Source: a bacterium (GTDB lineage: Bacteria; Bacillota; Clostridia; Lachnospirales; Lachnospiraceae). Taken from it: a DNA stretch of 64,000 nucleotides. The notes beneath the pieces were generated by a model. The model worked only from the letters and a program-made list of their open reading frames with translations. It made no database searches and was not told the origin of the DNA. The stretch is taken from assembly GCA_023664305.1 (NCBI GenBank), contig JAMPFT010000002.1, positions 124,001 to 188,000 of the forward strand, given 5' to 3'. Shown here in pieces: positions 15,843 through 24,805 of the stretch. The stretch's first letter is position 1. Each line of letters opens with the position of its first letter. The position numbers were made by a program, and so were the translations under genes.

Positions 15843-16544
15843 ATGTATAAAGTATTATTGATTGACGATGATAAAGATTTATGCAGATTGATTAAGAATA
15901 ACCTGGAAAGAGAGGGATATACCGTCTCGGTTCAACACAGTGGGGACACGGGAATAACAGAAGCCATGACAAACGAATATGAAATTGTTATTCTTGATGT
16001 TATGCTGCCGGTGAAGAACGGTTTCGAGGTATTGACCGAAATTCGCAGATACAGTAATATCCCGATCCTGATGCTGACGGCAAAGGACAGTGAAGGGGAT
16101 AAGGTTTCCGGCCTGCGGATGGGCGCAGACGATTATATTACAAAACCGTTCAGCAGCAGCGAATTATCCGCCCGGATAGAATCTCTTTTGCGGCGTTATT
16201 TTGTACTGGGAAATCACAGTATGTCAAATCAGAACAGAGTATTAAAGATTGGCGGGTTGTCAGTAGATATTGAGAAGCATGAGGTGGAGAAGAACGGTGT
16301 ATTGATCGACCTTACGGCAAAAGAATTTGATTTGTTAGTCTTTTTTGCAACGAATCAGGGACGGGTGTTTACAAAACGGCAGATATATCATAATGTCTGG
16401 AAGGATGAATACGCGTTTGACGATAATAATATCACTGTCCATATCCGAAGACTGCGAAAAAAAATTGAGGACAATCCTGATGTGCCCGTCTATATTCTGA
16501 CGGTTTGGGGTGTCGGGTATAAACTGAACGGAGAGTTAAGATGA
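15843..16544 (+). CDS. OmpR/PhoB family response regulator
   Basis: 233 residues. Receiver domain 1-120 with phosphoacceptor Asp52 (VILDVMLPVKNG), acidic pair at 8-10, conserved Lys in ITKPFSSSEL. Winged-helix DNA-binding domain about 135-230 (LTAKEFDLLVF, NITVHIRRLRKKIED, WGVGYKL). GGGAGGGG precedes the ATG. It overlaps the histidine kinase start by 4 bp, and the kinase is followed by an ABC transporter. This layout is typical of antimicrobial-peptide sensing and detoxification modules. Confidence 0.95.
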   Translation: MYKVLLIDDDKDLCRLIKNNLEREGYTVSVQHSGDTGITEAMTNEYEIVILDVMLPVKNGFEVLTEIRRYSNIPILMLTAKDSEGDKVSGLRMGADDYITKPFSSSELSARIESLLRRYFVLGNHSMSNQNRVLKIGGLSVDIEKHEVEKNGVLIDLTAKEFDLLVFFATNQGRVFTKRQIYHNVWKDEYAFDDNNITVHIRRLRKKIEDNPDVPVYILTVWGVGYKLNGELR

Positions 16545-17458
16545 TTTACTTTACTGTTGCGCTTTTTTGTATTTGCCTGTTGCAGCTGCTGTATATCAAA
16601 CGGATGCATACGCAGTTAAAAGAATGGTTATCTGATCTGAAGGAAATACATAGCAGTGCGGATCAGAAGCTGTTCACTGTGAATCAGGGAATTTTATCGG
16701 ATATAACATTTGAATTTAACGGTATATTAAGCGATAACCGAAAGCAGATCGGGCAGTTAAAAAAGGCAGATGCGGCAAACAGGCAAATGCTGACGAATTT
16801 ATCACATGATGTGAGGACGCCGTTGGCATCGTTAATCGGCTATCTGGAAGCGCTTGATAATGATCTGGCGGATAATCCGAAGGAATATGTCAAAATATCC
16901 TATCAAAAGGCGCTTGCATTGAAGAACCTGACAGATATGCTGTTTGAGTGGTGTAAAATAGCTTCGGATGAACAACCGTATCGGATTTTGCAGCAAGACG
17001 TAAATGAACTGACGAGAGAAATCATGATCGAGTGGATACCGATAATGGAAAAGGAAAACATTGAACTGAAGACGGATATGTCGGAGGACGAGTTTTTAAT
17101 AAATATTGACGGCGTGGCGTATAAAAGAATTATCAATAATCTGATAAAAAATGCAGTATATCACGGAAACTGCTCTGTTATCAGCGTAAGCATTAAAAAG
17201 AAAGAAACAGTGATCAGTATCTGTGTCTCCAATAACGGCGTGCCGATTCCGCAGGATAAGCTTCCCTTTATTTTTGAACGTCTGTATAAATGCGACGAGG
17301 CGCGTTCAGAGGAAGGATCCGGTTTGGGACTATCCATAGCAAAGGAATTGGTTCTTTCTATGAACGGAAAAATAAATGTGACCAGTTCCGTGCAGGAAAC
17401 GGCTTTTACCGTAGACTTCCCCAAAAGTCCGGATTGCAGGGAAGTAAGAAAAAAGTAA
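16541..17458 (+). CDS. Sensor histidine kinase with a single membrane segment
   Basis: 305 residues. One N-terminal hydrophobic segment (residues 2-19) and no extracellular domain, so it has almost no sensor of its own. A helical linker leads to the H-box NLSHDVRTPLASLIGYLEAL with His89, the N-box NLIKNAVYHG and the G-box GSGLGLSIAKEL. Partner of the overlapping response regulator. The lack of a sensor domain suggests it reads the state of a membrane partner, possibly the ABC transporter encoded downstream, as in BceS-like systems. Confidence 0.92.
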   Translation: MIYFTVALFCICLLQLLYIKRMHTQLKEWLSDLKEIHSSADQKLFTVNQGILSDITFEFNGILSDNRKQIGQLKKADAANRQMLTNLSHDVRTPLASLIGYLEALDNDLADNPKEYVKISYQKALALKNLTDMLFEWCKIASDEQPYRILQQDVNELTREIMIEWIPIMEKENIELKTDMSEDEFLINIDGVAYKRIINNLIKNAVYHGNCSVISVSIKKKETVISICVSNNGVPIPQDKLPFIFERLYKCDEARSEEGSGLGLSIAKELVLSMNGKINVTSSVQETAFTVDFPKSPDCREVRKK

Positions 17459-17520
17459 TATTTGTTAAAGAGGTGTGTCATAATCTGCATTTATACTGTT
17501 AAGAAAAAGGAGGCGGCTTT

Positions 17521-18444
17521 ATGGGCGATAATGTGATCGAAACACTGAATTTAACAAAACAGTATGGCAGTCAGATAAGTGTTGACCGCTTGAACATCCA
17601 TGTCCCGAGGGGTAAAATTTACGGATTGTTGGGAAGAAACGGGTCAGGCAAGACAACAACCATGAAAATGATATTAAATCTTGCAAAGCCAACCGACGGT
17701 ATCGTTTTTTTGTTTCACGAGAATAACCGGTCTTGTTCCGGAAAAACATACCACAGAATAGGTGCTTTAATAGAAAATCCCGGCTTTTACGAAAATCTGA
17801 CAGCAAGTGAGAATCTGGAAATTCTTGCGAGACTTCGAGGAAAACATCGGAGAGATACCGTAAACAATGCTTTGGAGATTGTCGGTTTGGAAAAAGAAGC
17901 GAAAAAGCCATTCAGAAAATATTCTCTCGGCATGAAGCAGAGATTAGGTATAGCGGCGGCAATCATGCATGAGCCGGAGCTTTTAATATTAGATGAGCCT
18001 ATTAACGGTCTTGACCCGATTGGTATTCACGAAATACGAAATTATTTAATCAGCCTGTGCAGGGATAAAGGAACAACCATCCTTATTTCCAGTCACATTT
18101 TAAGTGAAATGGAGCAAATGGCGGATATCATAGGCGTTATACATGAGGGGCACTTGTTGGAAGAAACCTTTATGGATGATTTGCGCAGGCGAAACAGAAA
18201 GTACGCAGAGTTTCAGGTGTCGGATGTCGGCAGGGCAGCGTATGTGCTGGAAAAGGAATTACAGCTTTCGGATTACTCCGTCATGGAACGGCAGTCTATC
18301 CGTTTGTTTGAGAAGACAGAGCTTTGCCCTAAGATAAATGAGAGCTTTGTCAAAAACGGCATAGAAGTGATCGGTATGAGCAGGAAAGAGGAAACGTTGG
18401 AAGATTACTTCTCCGACTTGATAGGAGGTGGCGAGATTGGCTGA
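17521..18444 (+). CDS. ABC transporter ATP-binding protein, antibiotic-immunity type
   Basis: 307 residues. Walker A GRNGSGKT at 38-45, signature YSLGMKQR at about 134-141, Walker B LLILDEP with Glu159, followed by INGLDP. This is the BcrA/LanF-like (CcmA) class of ABC-2 transporters that protect against bacitracin or lantibiotics. AAAGGAGG lies 7 nt before the ATG. It overlaps the permease gene by 17 bp. Together with the two-component system it forms a probable peptide-antibiotic sensing and immunity operon; the inducing peptide is unknown. Confidence 0.92.
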   Translation: MGDNVIETLNLTKQYGSQISVDRLNIHVPRGKIYGLLGRNGSGKTTTMKMILNLAKPTDGIVFLFHENNRSCSGKTYHRIGALIENPGFYENLTASENLEILARLRGKHRRDTVNNALEIVGLEKEAKKPFRKYSLGMKQRLGIAAAIMHEPELLILDEPINGLDPIGIHEIRNYLISLCRDKGTTILISSHILSEMEQMADIIGVIHEGHLLEETFMDDLRRRNRKYAEFQVSDVGRAAYVLEKELQLSDYSVMERQSIRLFEKTELCPKINESFVKNGIEVIGMSRKEETLEDYFSDLIGGGEIG

Positions 18445-19171
18445 AATTGTCTGTTGTGAATTTTTGAAACTGAAGCATTCAAGAATATGTCTGATCGCAT
18501 TTTTGGGAACGCTGGTCACACCGTTGTTGGTTCTGACGCTGACGATAAGGAGATTGGCTGCAGGCGAGCAGGTTCCCCTGTTTGGCTTTTACGACAGCGC
18601 TTTTGTTTTCCTGATTCCTCTTTTTGCACCGTTGCTTTTTTCCATTGTGGCAGCTTTTCTGTTCAGCAGGGAGTATACGGAAAAAACGCTTAAAACAATA
18701 TTTGCCGTACCTGTGTCAAAAGTAAAATTTTTGCTCGGAAAGCATATAGCGCTGCTTTTTTGTATCTTGATTTTGATGGTTCTCACATGGGCAGAAATTT
18801 TAGTGTTGGCAGTTATCTGCAATTTGATATTTGGAGTGCGGCAGCTGACTCCAACGGTCGCAATCCACTTTTTGCTCATAATGCTACAAGGCGCTGTGCT
18901 CTTATATGCAGTCATTACTCCGATCGCCTATATTGCAATTCGCTCCAAAGGCTTTTTTGCACCTGTCCTCATTGCCGCTGTTATTTCTCTGAGCGATGTT
19001 ATTCTGACAGGTTCTCCCATTGCGGCATACTTTCCCTGGACGGCAACCTATCTGCTCGTAACGGGGCAGAGCGGAAGCGCACAGGGGATTGCATGTCTGC
19101 TTATAGGATTGGTTTGTATTGTCAGTATTGCCGAAAGCGTAAGATACTTTAACAAAACCGATATTTTGTGA
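18428..19171 (+). CDS. ABC-2 type permease, antibiotic-immunity type
   Basis: 247 residues with six predicted membrane segments. The N-terminus (CEFLKLKHSRICLIAFLGTL) and the FSREYTEKTLKTIFAVPVSK loop are typical of LanE/LanG/BcrB-like permeases. It overlaps the ATPase gene by 17 bp. Only one permease gene is present, as in Bcr-type pumps, rather than the LanEG pair. Confidence 0.9.
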   Translation: MARLAEIVCCEFLKLKHSRICLIAFLGTLVTPLLVLTLTIRRLAAGEQVPLFGFYDSAFVFLIPLFAPLLFSIVAAFLFSREYTEKTLKTIFAVPVSKVKFLLGKHIALLFCILILMVLTWAEILVLAVICNLIFGVRQLTPTVAIHFLLIMLQGAVLLYAVITPIAYIAIRSKGFFAPVLIAAVISLSDVILTGSPIAAYFPWTATYLLVTGQSGSAQGIACLLIGLVCIVSIAESVRYFNKTDIL

Positions 19172-19224
19172 ACCGTTTTGCAACTGTAAGCCGGAGAACC
19201 GATTATTCGGCAAAAGGATTTCGG

Positions 19225-21270
19225 TCAATCCGTAAACAAATTTACCCAATAATAAGTACCGTTTTCGTACCAGCATGCGACGGCTCCCTGCGTGAAATTG
19301 CCGTTCAGCATATTGTTTCTGTGTCCCTCGCTGTTATACCAGGCTTCGCAGACCCGGTTCGCGCTTCTCTGACCGGAAGCGATATTTTCACCGCAAGCCG
19401 TAAAGCCGCTCAACACGGTAAAACAACTCTCACCGTTTGGTCTGGTGTGGCTGAATAACGAGACTAATTCCCGGGCCCTGATTTTTGTTCCCTCATAAAC
19501 GGAATCGTTCCATGTCAGGGCGGGTAAATTTGCGTCGGCCCGATATTGGTTGACAATGTCGAAAGCATCCTTTGCCATACTTTCCATAAATTGATTTTCA
19601 ACGGCCGCCTGCGTCTGCTGTCCGCTGTTTTGGCTGCTCTGCTGTCCGCCGCTTTTTCCCGAAATAGTGAGCCTGACTGTTTTTGTTCCCACATTTCCCG
19701 CTAAATCCGTCGCATAATAAGTGAGGTTGTAAGTGCCCGCTTTTGCGCTCTGCATTGCGTCCGCCAATTTCTGCAATTCATCCGGATCAATCTCAATCAT
19801 ACAGTCTTCGTTCGGACAGAGATTGTCTGTTCCGTAGACATCCTTTAGGACAAAAAAGACATCGCCGGGTCTTACGGTAATTTTTTCTTTTGGCACATGG
19901 ATCGTGGGCGCGGTTCCGTCCACCAATACCGTAATTCTGGAGATGACGGCGTTTCCGTCCTCGCCTGCAGCTGCGGCGGTTATCTCGTATATGCCTTCTT
20001 CCTCCGGCATTTCGATCTGAGAAAGCAGTTTGGTCTCAGCCGTGAGTGTCGTCACCTCATACGACGGCTCTCTGTTCCACACAGTATCTTTGTCGTAGTC
20101 GTCAAATGTAGCTGTTTTTTGTAAGCCATAGAAGCCGGATTTATAGTTTCCGTCGTTCCTGATGACAGAGGACGCCTTTAGGAGCTCTCCGGGCTGCACG
20201 GGAAGGATGCCGCTCAGGACAGTCATACCTGGAAAATCGGAATCCGAGCCGTCCTTTTTTAAACGGATGTGAACGGCAGCATTCTCCATCTGGTTCAAAT
20301 CCTCTGTCAATACCGATTCCTCTGTGTCCTCCTCCGCTGTGAGAGCCGGATCGTAAAAGACGACCACCGTGCCGTCGTATCCCTTCGGAACCCGCAGATA
20401 GCACTCGAATGCCATGGAGTGAACCGCATACAGATTACTCTGGCGGGGCGCCGTAAAAAGGGCGATACATTGATCGTAATCCACGCCATGATAATTTACC
20501 GTATATTGTGCCGCCACATCGAGCTCTTCCGTTGCATTCACCTCTTCTTTCAGAGTTCCCGCACTCTCTTCACACAGCTCGGGGGTGAAATAATCGCTCA
20601 GGGCCCAACCGGGAGAACCGCCGTATCTCCGGGCATTTTGGTCCCAAAAGAGCAATTCAAACCGAGCCGTAACCCATTCATAATTTTTTAGAGCGGGATG
20701 TGTCTCGTCCGAATCAAAAGTCCGGTATCCGGACATTATCACGGTTGCGGCCGTCTTTTCTTCTAAGGTGTAGCTTGTGGACGTCACATAAGCATAAGGC
20801 TCATTTTCCCCGGACACACATAGAATCCGGTTCTCTTCGTAACCGCCTGCAAGCGGTTCGCCCTCTGTCTCGCCGCATATACTGCAGACAGATGCGTCCT
20901 GATAATTTGCCGCTTTCCAGGTGTGTCCCAGAGCCTCCCCTTTTGTCTCTCCGCAGACGCTGCAGGCGGCGGCCAGAGTACAGGTGGCCTCTTCCCAGGT
21001 ATGTCCCAGAGCCTCCCCCTTTGTCTCTCCGCAGACGCTGCAGGCGGCGGCCAGGGTACAGGTGGCCTCTTCCCAGACATGTCCGAGAGCCTCTCCTCTC
21101 GTCTTCCCGCATTCCGGACAGATTTCCGGCTCCGTACAGGTTGCGGCAGTCCATTCATGCCGATGAATCCCAAAAAGGATAAACAGCGCAGCTCCCACAC
21201 ATACTGCCGCCCCGGCCCCGATCAGAATACCAGTCTTTTTCCTGCTCATTCTTTTTTTCTCCTCTGCCAT
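19225..21270 (-). CDS. Large CAP-domain surface protein with Cys-rich repeats
   Basis: 681 residues. N-terminal signal anchor (about 13-33). Residues about 38-145 carry four tandem Cys-rich units of about 26 residues (ATCT..ACSVCGETKGEALGHTW), with CxxC pairs that could bind metal. A middle region of unknown fold follows, then an Ig-like domain (about 440-535, ending YYATDLAGNVGTKTVRLTI). A Gln/Ser linker leads to a C-terminal CAP/SCP-PR1 domain (about 565-681) with its usual segments FSHTRPNG, GENIASG and WYNSEGHRNNML. CAP domains in Gram-positives are secreted or surface modules of uncertain activity. The gene is monocistronic and converges with the ABC operon. Confidence 0.9.
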   Translation of the reverse strand: MAEEKKRMSRKKTGILIGAGAAVCVGAALFILFGIHRHEWTAATCTEPEICPECGKTRGEALGHVWEEATCTLAAACSVCGETKGEALGHTWEEATCTLAAACSVCGETKGEALGHTWKAANYQDASVCSICGETEGEPLAGGYEENRILCVSGENEPYAYVTSTSYTLEEKTAATVIMSGYRTFDSDETHPALKNYEWVTARFELLFWDQNARRYGGSPGWALSDYFTPELCEESAGTLKEEVNATEELDVAAQYTVNYHGVDYDQCIALFTAPRQSNLYAVHSMAFECYLRVPKGYDGTVVVFYDPALTAEEDTEESVLTEDLNQMENAAVHIRLKKDGSDSDFPGMTVLSGILPVQPGELLKASSVIRNDGNYKSGFYGLQKTATFDDYDKDTVWNREPSYEVTTLTAETKLLSQIEMPEEEGIYEITAAAAGEDGNAVISRITVLVDGTAPTIHVPKEKITVRPGDVFFVLKDVYGTDNLCPNEDCMIEIDPDELQKLADAMQSAKAGTYNLTYYATDLAGNVGTKTVRLTISGKSGGQQSSQNSGQQTQAAVENQFMESMAKDAFDIVNQYRADANLPALTWNDSVYEGTKIRARELVSLFSHTRPNGESCFTVLSGFTACGENIASGQRSANRVCEAWYNSEGHRNNMLNGNFTQGAVACWYENGTYYWVNLFTD
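20917..21150 (-). repeat. 78-bp tandem repeats encoding CxxC units
   Basis: Two nearly identical 78-bp units (20917-20994 and 20995-21072) and a diverged third lie inside the CAP gene. Near identity at DNA level points to recent duplication. Confidence 0.85.
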
Positions 21271-21885
21271 GTTTCTTTTATGCCTTCCGTCACGCCTGTG
21301 TAAAAATGCACGGCCGCCAGAATACAGGGAACGCTTGTGTTTAATGCACCTTGAAACAGTCGGATGCGCTTAAAATCTCCACTGACAGAATATCACAATC
21401 CTGCTCTTTTTTCTACCGCGTTTTCAGGAAATGATTCGGGGACGATTCAGGAAACGATTCGGGGACGATTCAGGAAACGATTCGGGGACGATTCAGGAAA
21501 TGATTCGGGGACGATTCAGGAAATGATTCGGGAAACGATTCAGGAAACGATTCGGGAACGATATCGGGAACGATTCAGAAGATGGCGGAAATTATGGGTG
21601 AAGTTTTCAGGGCGCGATCATTGAGAGGGCTATGTCCCGGTATTCTATTTAACAATTTTTTAAGAAAAGAGGACGCGGAATCTTAATTTCTGTTTTGTAC
21701 TATGGTTTTGACATTTTGAAAACTGCGGGCAAGCCGTGGAGGCAGGAGTCTGTAACAGCGGGGCTGTGGAGCAGGAGTCTAAAGCAGCGGGCGAGCTGTG
21801 TGGCAGAAGCGCCGGAAACAACGGGGTGCAGATTTCCGTCGGACAGCTTCGGGAAAAGCAGATTGGAAAGAGAGGTATATAGAAA
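21271..21885 (+). other. Gene-free stretch with minisatellite
   Basis: 615 bp between the divergent CAP gene and the phosphoesterase. It holds the 23-bp minisatellite (21426-21566); no credible gene is seen. The open frame across the repeat encodes only a low-complexity Asp/Arg/Glu/Thr peptide with no SD. AAGAGAGG lies ahead of the phosphoesterase start. Confidence 0.6.
21426..21566 (+). repeat. 23-bp tandem repeat (minisatellite)
   Basis: Five units at exact 23-bp spacing (starts 21426, 21449, 21472, 21495, 21518) built on AGGAAAyGATTCGGGGACG plus ATTC, followed by diverged units. Each unit is itself two related half-units (GATTCGGGGAC / GATTCAGGAAA). Confidence 0.9.
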
Positions 21886-22758
21886 ATGGAATTGGCGGTG
21901 CTTTCGGATATCCACAGCAATTATGTCGCTTTGGAACGGTGCATGGAGTATGCCTTCGGGCGGGGAATCAGCCGTTTTGTGTTTCTGGGGGATTACATCG
22001 GTGAATTTGCATATCCGGAGCGGACGATGGAGCAGCTCCTGCAGTACCGTGAAAAATACGACTGTGTTTTCATCAGAGGCAACAAGGAGGATTACTGGGC
22101 GGGGTACAGGAGAGGAGGGGAGCAGGGATGGCCCGAGTACAGCTCTGTCACGGGAGCGCTTTATTACGCGTATCATCACCTGTCGAAAAGAGATCTGGAT
22201 TTTCTGGACGGGCTTCCCGTGACTGCAGAGATTGCGCACGAGGGGCTGCCTGTTCTGACCGCATGTCACGGCTCTCCGGTCAGTGTGCGGGAATCGATGC
22301 GGTTTGACGACGGGTCCGCGGAGCGGATATTGGATCGGGAGGAGAAAGAGTATGTTCTTTGCGGGCATACGCATCTGCAGGGAAAAACATGCCATTCGGG
22401 CAGGACAGCCTTAAACCCCGGTTCCGTGGGCTTGTCCCTGGGAGCCGGAGGGATGGCGCAGTTTGCCGTTTTAAGCGGTACGGACGGACAGTGGAAGGAG
22501 GAGTTTATCAGCCTGGATTTCGACCGGGAAAGGATGGTCAGGGAGATGAAAGAATCGGGGCTGTGGGACAGGGCGCCTTACTGGTGCCGGATCACGGAGC
22601 GCCTGCTTCTCGGCGGAGAGGGCAAAAAAGAGGTCGGTCACGGGAAGGTGCTGCAGCGCGCCATGGAGCTTTGCAGGCAGGATACGGGAGCCTGTAACTG
22701 GCCGGATGTCCCGGAAAAATATTTGGAGCGGGCTGTCGGGGAGCTTCTCGGGGGATGA
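21886..22758 (+). CDS. Calcineurin-like metallophosphoesterase
   Basis: 290 residues. Metal-site motifs: DIHSN (Asp8, His10), GDYIGE, RGNKED (variant of GNHD/E), ACHGSP and CGHTHLQ, as in YfcE/MJ0936-like phosphodiesterases. The AAL.PGSVG-like segment TALNPGSVGLSLG near the active-site end supports this family. The C-terminal 80 residues are an extra helical region. Substrate unknown. Repeat element copy 1 begins 19 bp after the stop and may serve as its transcription end. Confidence 0.88.
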   Translation: MELAVLSDIHSNYVALERCMEYAFGRGISRFVFLGDYIGEFAYPERTMEQLLQYREKYDCVFIRGNKEDYWAGYRRGGEQGWPEYSSVTGALYYAYHHLSKRDLDFLDGLPVTAEIAHEGLPVLTACHGSPVSVRESMRFDDGSAERILDREEKEYVLCGHTHLQGKTCHSGRTALNPGSVGLSLGAGGMAQFAVLSGTDGQWKEEFISLDFDRERMVREMKESGLWDRAPYWCRITERLLLGGEGKKEVGHGKVLQRAMELCRQDTGACNWPDVPEKYLERAVGELLGG

Positions 22759-22776
22759 GGCAATTGTTGTCAGGGA

Positions 22777-22913
22777 GTTCCGGCTGGGCGACAGCCCTTC
22801 TGCGGACACGTTTGCACTCGGGACGGCACATAGCGGACGCTAAGCTCGCAAGTACCTCGCTAAGCGCCGATGTGCCTTTACGGTCCGCAGAAGGGCTGTC
22901 GCCCGGCCGGAAC
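22777..22913. repeat. Palindromic dispersed element, copy 1
   Basis: 137 bp. Arms of about 31 nt (from GTTCCGGCTGGGCGACAGCC to CCGGAAC) pair with a single G-T mismatch. The core (ACACGTTTGCACTCGGG onward, with two CGCTAAGC motifs and the pair GGCACAT/ATGTGCC) is shared with copies at 30.7 kb and 55.2 kb. The outer arm sequence is different in each copy but always self-complementary. Confidence 0.85.
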
Positions 22914-22939
22914 GGGTAGCCGTCTGCCGGATATCAGTG

Positions 22940-23034
22940 CTTTTGCGGACACGTTTGCACTCGGGTCGGCACATGGCGGACGCCAGGCTCAAAAAGATCT
23001 CGTCAAGCGCGATGAGCCTTTGCGTGTCCGCAGA
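22940..23034. repeat. Palindromic dispersed element, copy 2 (diverged)
   Basis: About 95 bp with the same start (TTTTGCGGACACGTTTGCAC) and end (GTGTCCGCAGAA), and a more diverged core (GACGCCAGGCTC, CGTCAAGCGCG). Outer arms are shortened. Confidence 0.75.
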
Positions 23035-23142
23035 AGAACCCCTGTCTGTCCGAATTGCCTTCCGAACTGCTTTCCAAACCGCTGTCCGAACTCCGCGCAG
23101 CAACAAATTGTCAGTAAAATCATAAAAAGAATGAAAATAGGA

Positions 23143-23171
23143 TTGACAAATTGCCGATACAAGTATAAACT
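23143..23171 (+). promoter_or_regulatory. Promoter of the sugar ABC importer operon
   Basis: TTGACA followed by TAAACT at 17-nt spacing (or TATAAA at 15 nt), about 100 bp ahead of the solute-binding protein gene. Confidence 0.65.
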
Positions 23172-23178
23172 ATAAACA

Positions 23179-23194
23179 GGTAAAACGTTTAACC
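23179..23194 (+). promoter_or_regulatory. LacI-family operator
   Basis: Near-palindromic GGTAAAACGTTTAACC with the central ACGT expected for LacI-family sites, placed just after the -10 region. The LacI gene at the end of this cluster is the likely repressor. Confidence 0.7.
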
Positions 23195-23268
23195 AAACTT
23201 AAGATCAGAAAATTTGAAGGACAAAGAGCCTTCCGATTTAATAAAATCCAAATAGGAGGAAATGTTTT

Positions 23269-24666
23269 ATGAAAAAGAGAAGAGCACTTGTATTGGCTCT
23301 GGCCGGAGTTCTGTGTCTTAGCACGGCGTGCGGCAAGACCAAAACTGACTCGCTGGACTGGTGGGATCACTTTGCAAACCTGGAGGAAACCCATCAGGCG
23401 CTCTACGACGCTTATGAGCAGGAGACGGGGATTCATGTGAATTACGAGAACTTTGACGCCGCTTCCTTCAAGGAGGCTTTTGATCTGGCGCTGACCAGTC
23501 ATCAGGCTCCCGACATCCTGTCCTACGCGTGGGATCAGAATAACGCCGTGGCGAAGTACCAGGAGGGAAGCTTCAGCGCTCTGACCGTCAAGAAGGAGGA
23601 TCTGCCGGAGTATGTGCAGAACACGCTGGTAGAAGGCTATACGATGTTTGACGGAAAGGTGTATTCCTTCCCGACCTTTAATATTAACCATCAGGCTCTG
23701 CTCTGGTACAATACGGAGATGGTGGATCAGGTGCCCGAGTCTCTGGCGGATTTTCGGCAGCAGCTGAAGGATCTGACGAACGTGGATGCAAACCAGTACG
23801 GTATCGCGCTGCCGTTGACCGACACGGGCCGTATGCACAATCTGATCCGGTATATCACGGCTCTGTCCGGAGGAACGGTGGATTTCGATTATACCACAGG
23901 TCAGTATGTCTATGATTCCGATCTGCTGAAGGAAGTATTTCAGTTCTTTGTGGATATCTATGAGGACGGATCCGTACATCCCGCTTCGACCACGCTGAAG
24001 ACTCGTACCGTGCGTGAGCGCTGGGTGAACAACGAGGCGGCTTACGCCATCGACGGATGCTGGTATCCCGGCTCCATCAACAGCGCGTTCGGCGCGGAAT
24101 CCCTGGATAAGCTGGGCGTCAGCGCCATGCCTGTCGTAGACCCCAATGTCAGGGGAGTTTACGGTACGGCTCCTCAGACCGGAACCTTTTATGTGACAGG
24201 GGACTGCGAGGATACAGAGGCGGCTACGGAGCTTATGTTAAAGCTGCTGGATGATGATTACGCGATTGCACTGGCCAGCGCGATGGATCAGCCTCCGTTG
24301 AATACGGCGGCGATCGAGAAGGCGGACGTAGCGCCGGTATATGTGGAGGGCTGTAATATCATGGCATCCCAGGTGAGCTATTATCCGGAGCCCCAGGTGC
24401 GCAATCCCAACGTGGCCGAAGTGTATACGGAGCTGATTGAGATCAAGCCCAACATCGGCGATATCTATGTAGGCTATGTGACGGGAACGGTCAGCGACTG
24501 GAAGGCTGCCCTGGACGAGTACAACCGGCTGATGAACGAAGAGCTGGACCGTGCGATCAAGGCATGTCAGGACAGGGGCGTAGAGGTATCCCGGGACGAC
24601 TGGATTTTCCCGAACTTTGTACTGGGAGAAAGCTATACGTCGGATAAGTACGCAGAGCTGAAATAA
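23269..24666 (+). CDS. Carbohydrate ABC transporter solute-binding lipoprotein
   Basis: 465 residues. Lipoprotein signal peptide with lipobox LSTAC (Cys21). Family 1 extracellular solute-binding sequence: QETGIHVNYENFDAASFKEA, SFPTFNINHQALLWYNTEM, EAAYAIDGCWYPGSI. AGGAGG precedes the ATG. First gene of an operon with two permeases and a HAD hydrolase; no ATPase gene is present, so it probably uses a shared MsmK/MsiK-type ATPase. The ligand is a sugar or oligosaccharide, not identifiable from sequence. Confidence 0.93.
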   Translation: MKKRRALVLALAGVLCLSTACGKTKTDSLDWWDHFANLEETHQALYDAYEQETGIHVNYENFDAASFKEAFDLALTSHQAPDILSYAWDQNNAVAKYQEGSFSALTVKKEDLPEYVQNTLVEGYTMFDGKVYSFPTFNINHQALLWYNTEMVDQVPESLADFRQQLKDLTNVDANQYGIALPLTDTGRMHNLIRYITALSGGTVDFDYTTGQYVYDSDLLKEVFQFFVDIYEDGSVHPASTTLKTRTVRERWVNNEAAYAIDGCWYPGSINSAFGAESLDKLGVSAMPVVDPNVRGVYGTAPQTGTFYVTGDCEDTEAATELMLKLLDDDYAIALASAMDQPPLNTAAIEKADVAPVYVEGCNIMASQVSYYPEPQVRNPNVAEVYTELIEIKPNIGDIYVGYVTGTVSDWKAALDEYNRLMNEELDRAIKACQDRGVEVSRDDWIFPNFVLGESYTSDKYAELK

Positions 24667-24805
24667 GTTTACATCGGCATGACAAAAGTATGAAAAATCA
24701 ATAGAAAAGAAAAGGCTGCGGAAGGCTTCAGGGCCTTCCGCATTGTAAAAGAAGACTCCCTGCGGCGGGTATCGCCGCAGGCATAAAAGAAAGTGGGATG
24801 GAAGG

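Noticed and set aside
20917-21150. CRISPR-like array
   Set aside because: Units are adjacent, without spacers, and encode part of the CAP protein.
21364-21624. Open frame across the 23-bp minisatellite
   Set aside because: The predicted peptide is a translation of the repeat with no SD and no family resemblance.
22592-22831. Short minus-strand frames over the palindromic elements (sharing MCRPECKRVR)
   Set aside because: The shared peptide results from the shared DNA repeat; starts, lengths and downstream sequence differ between copies.
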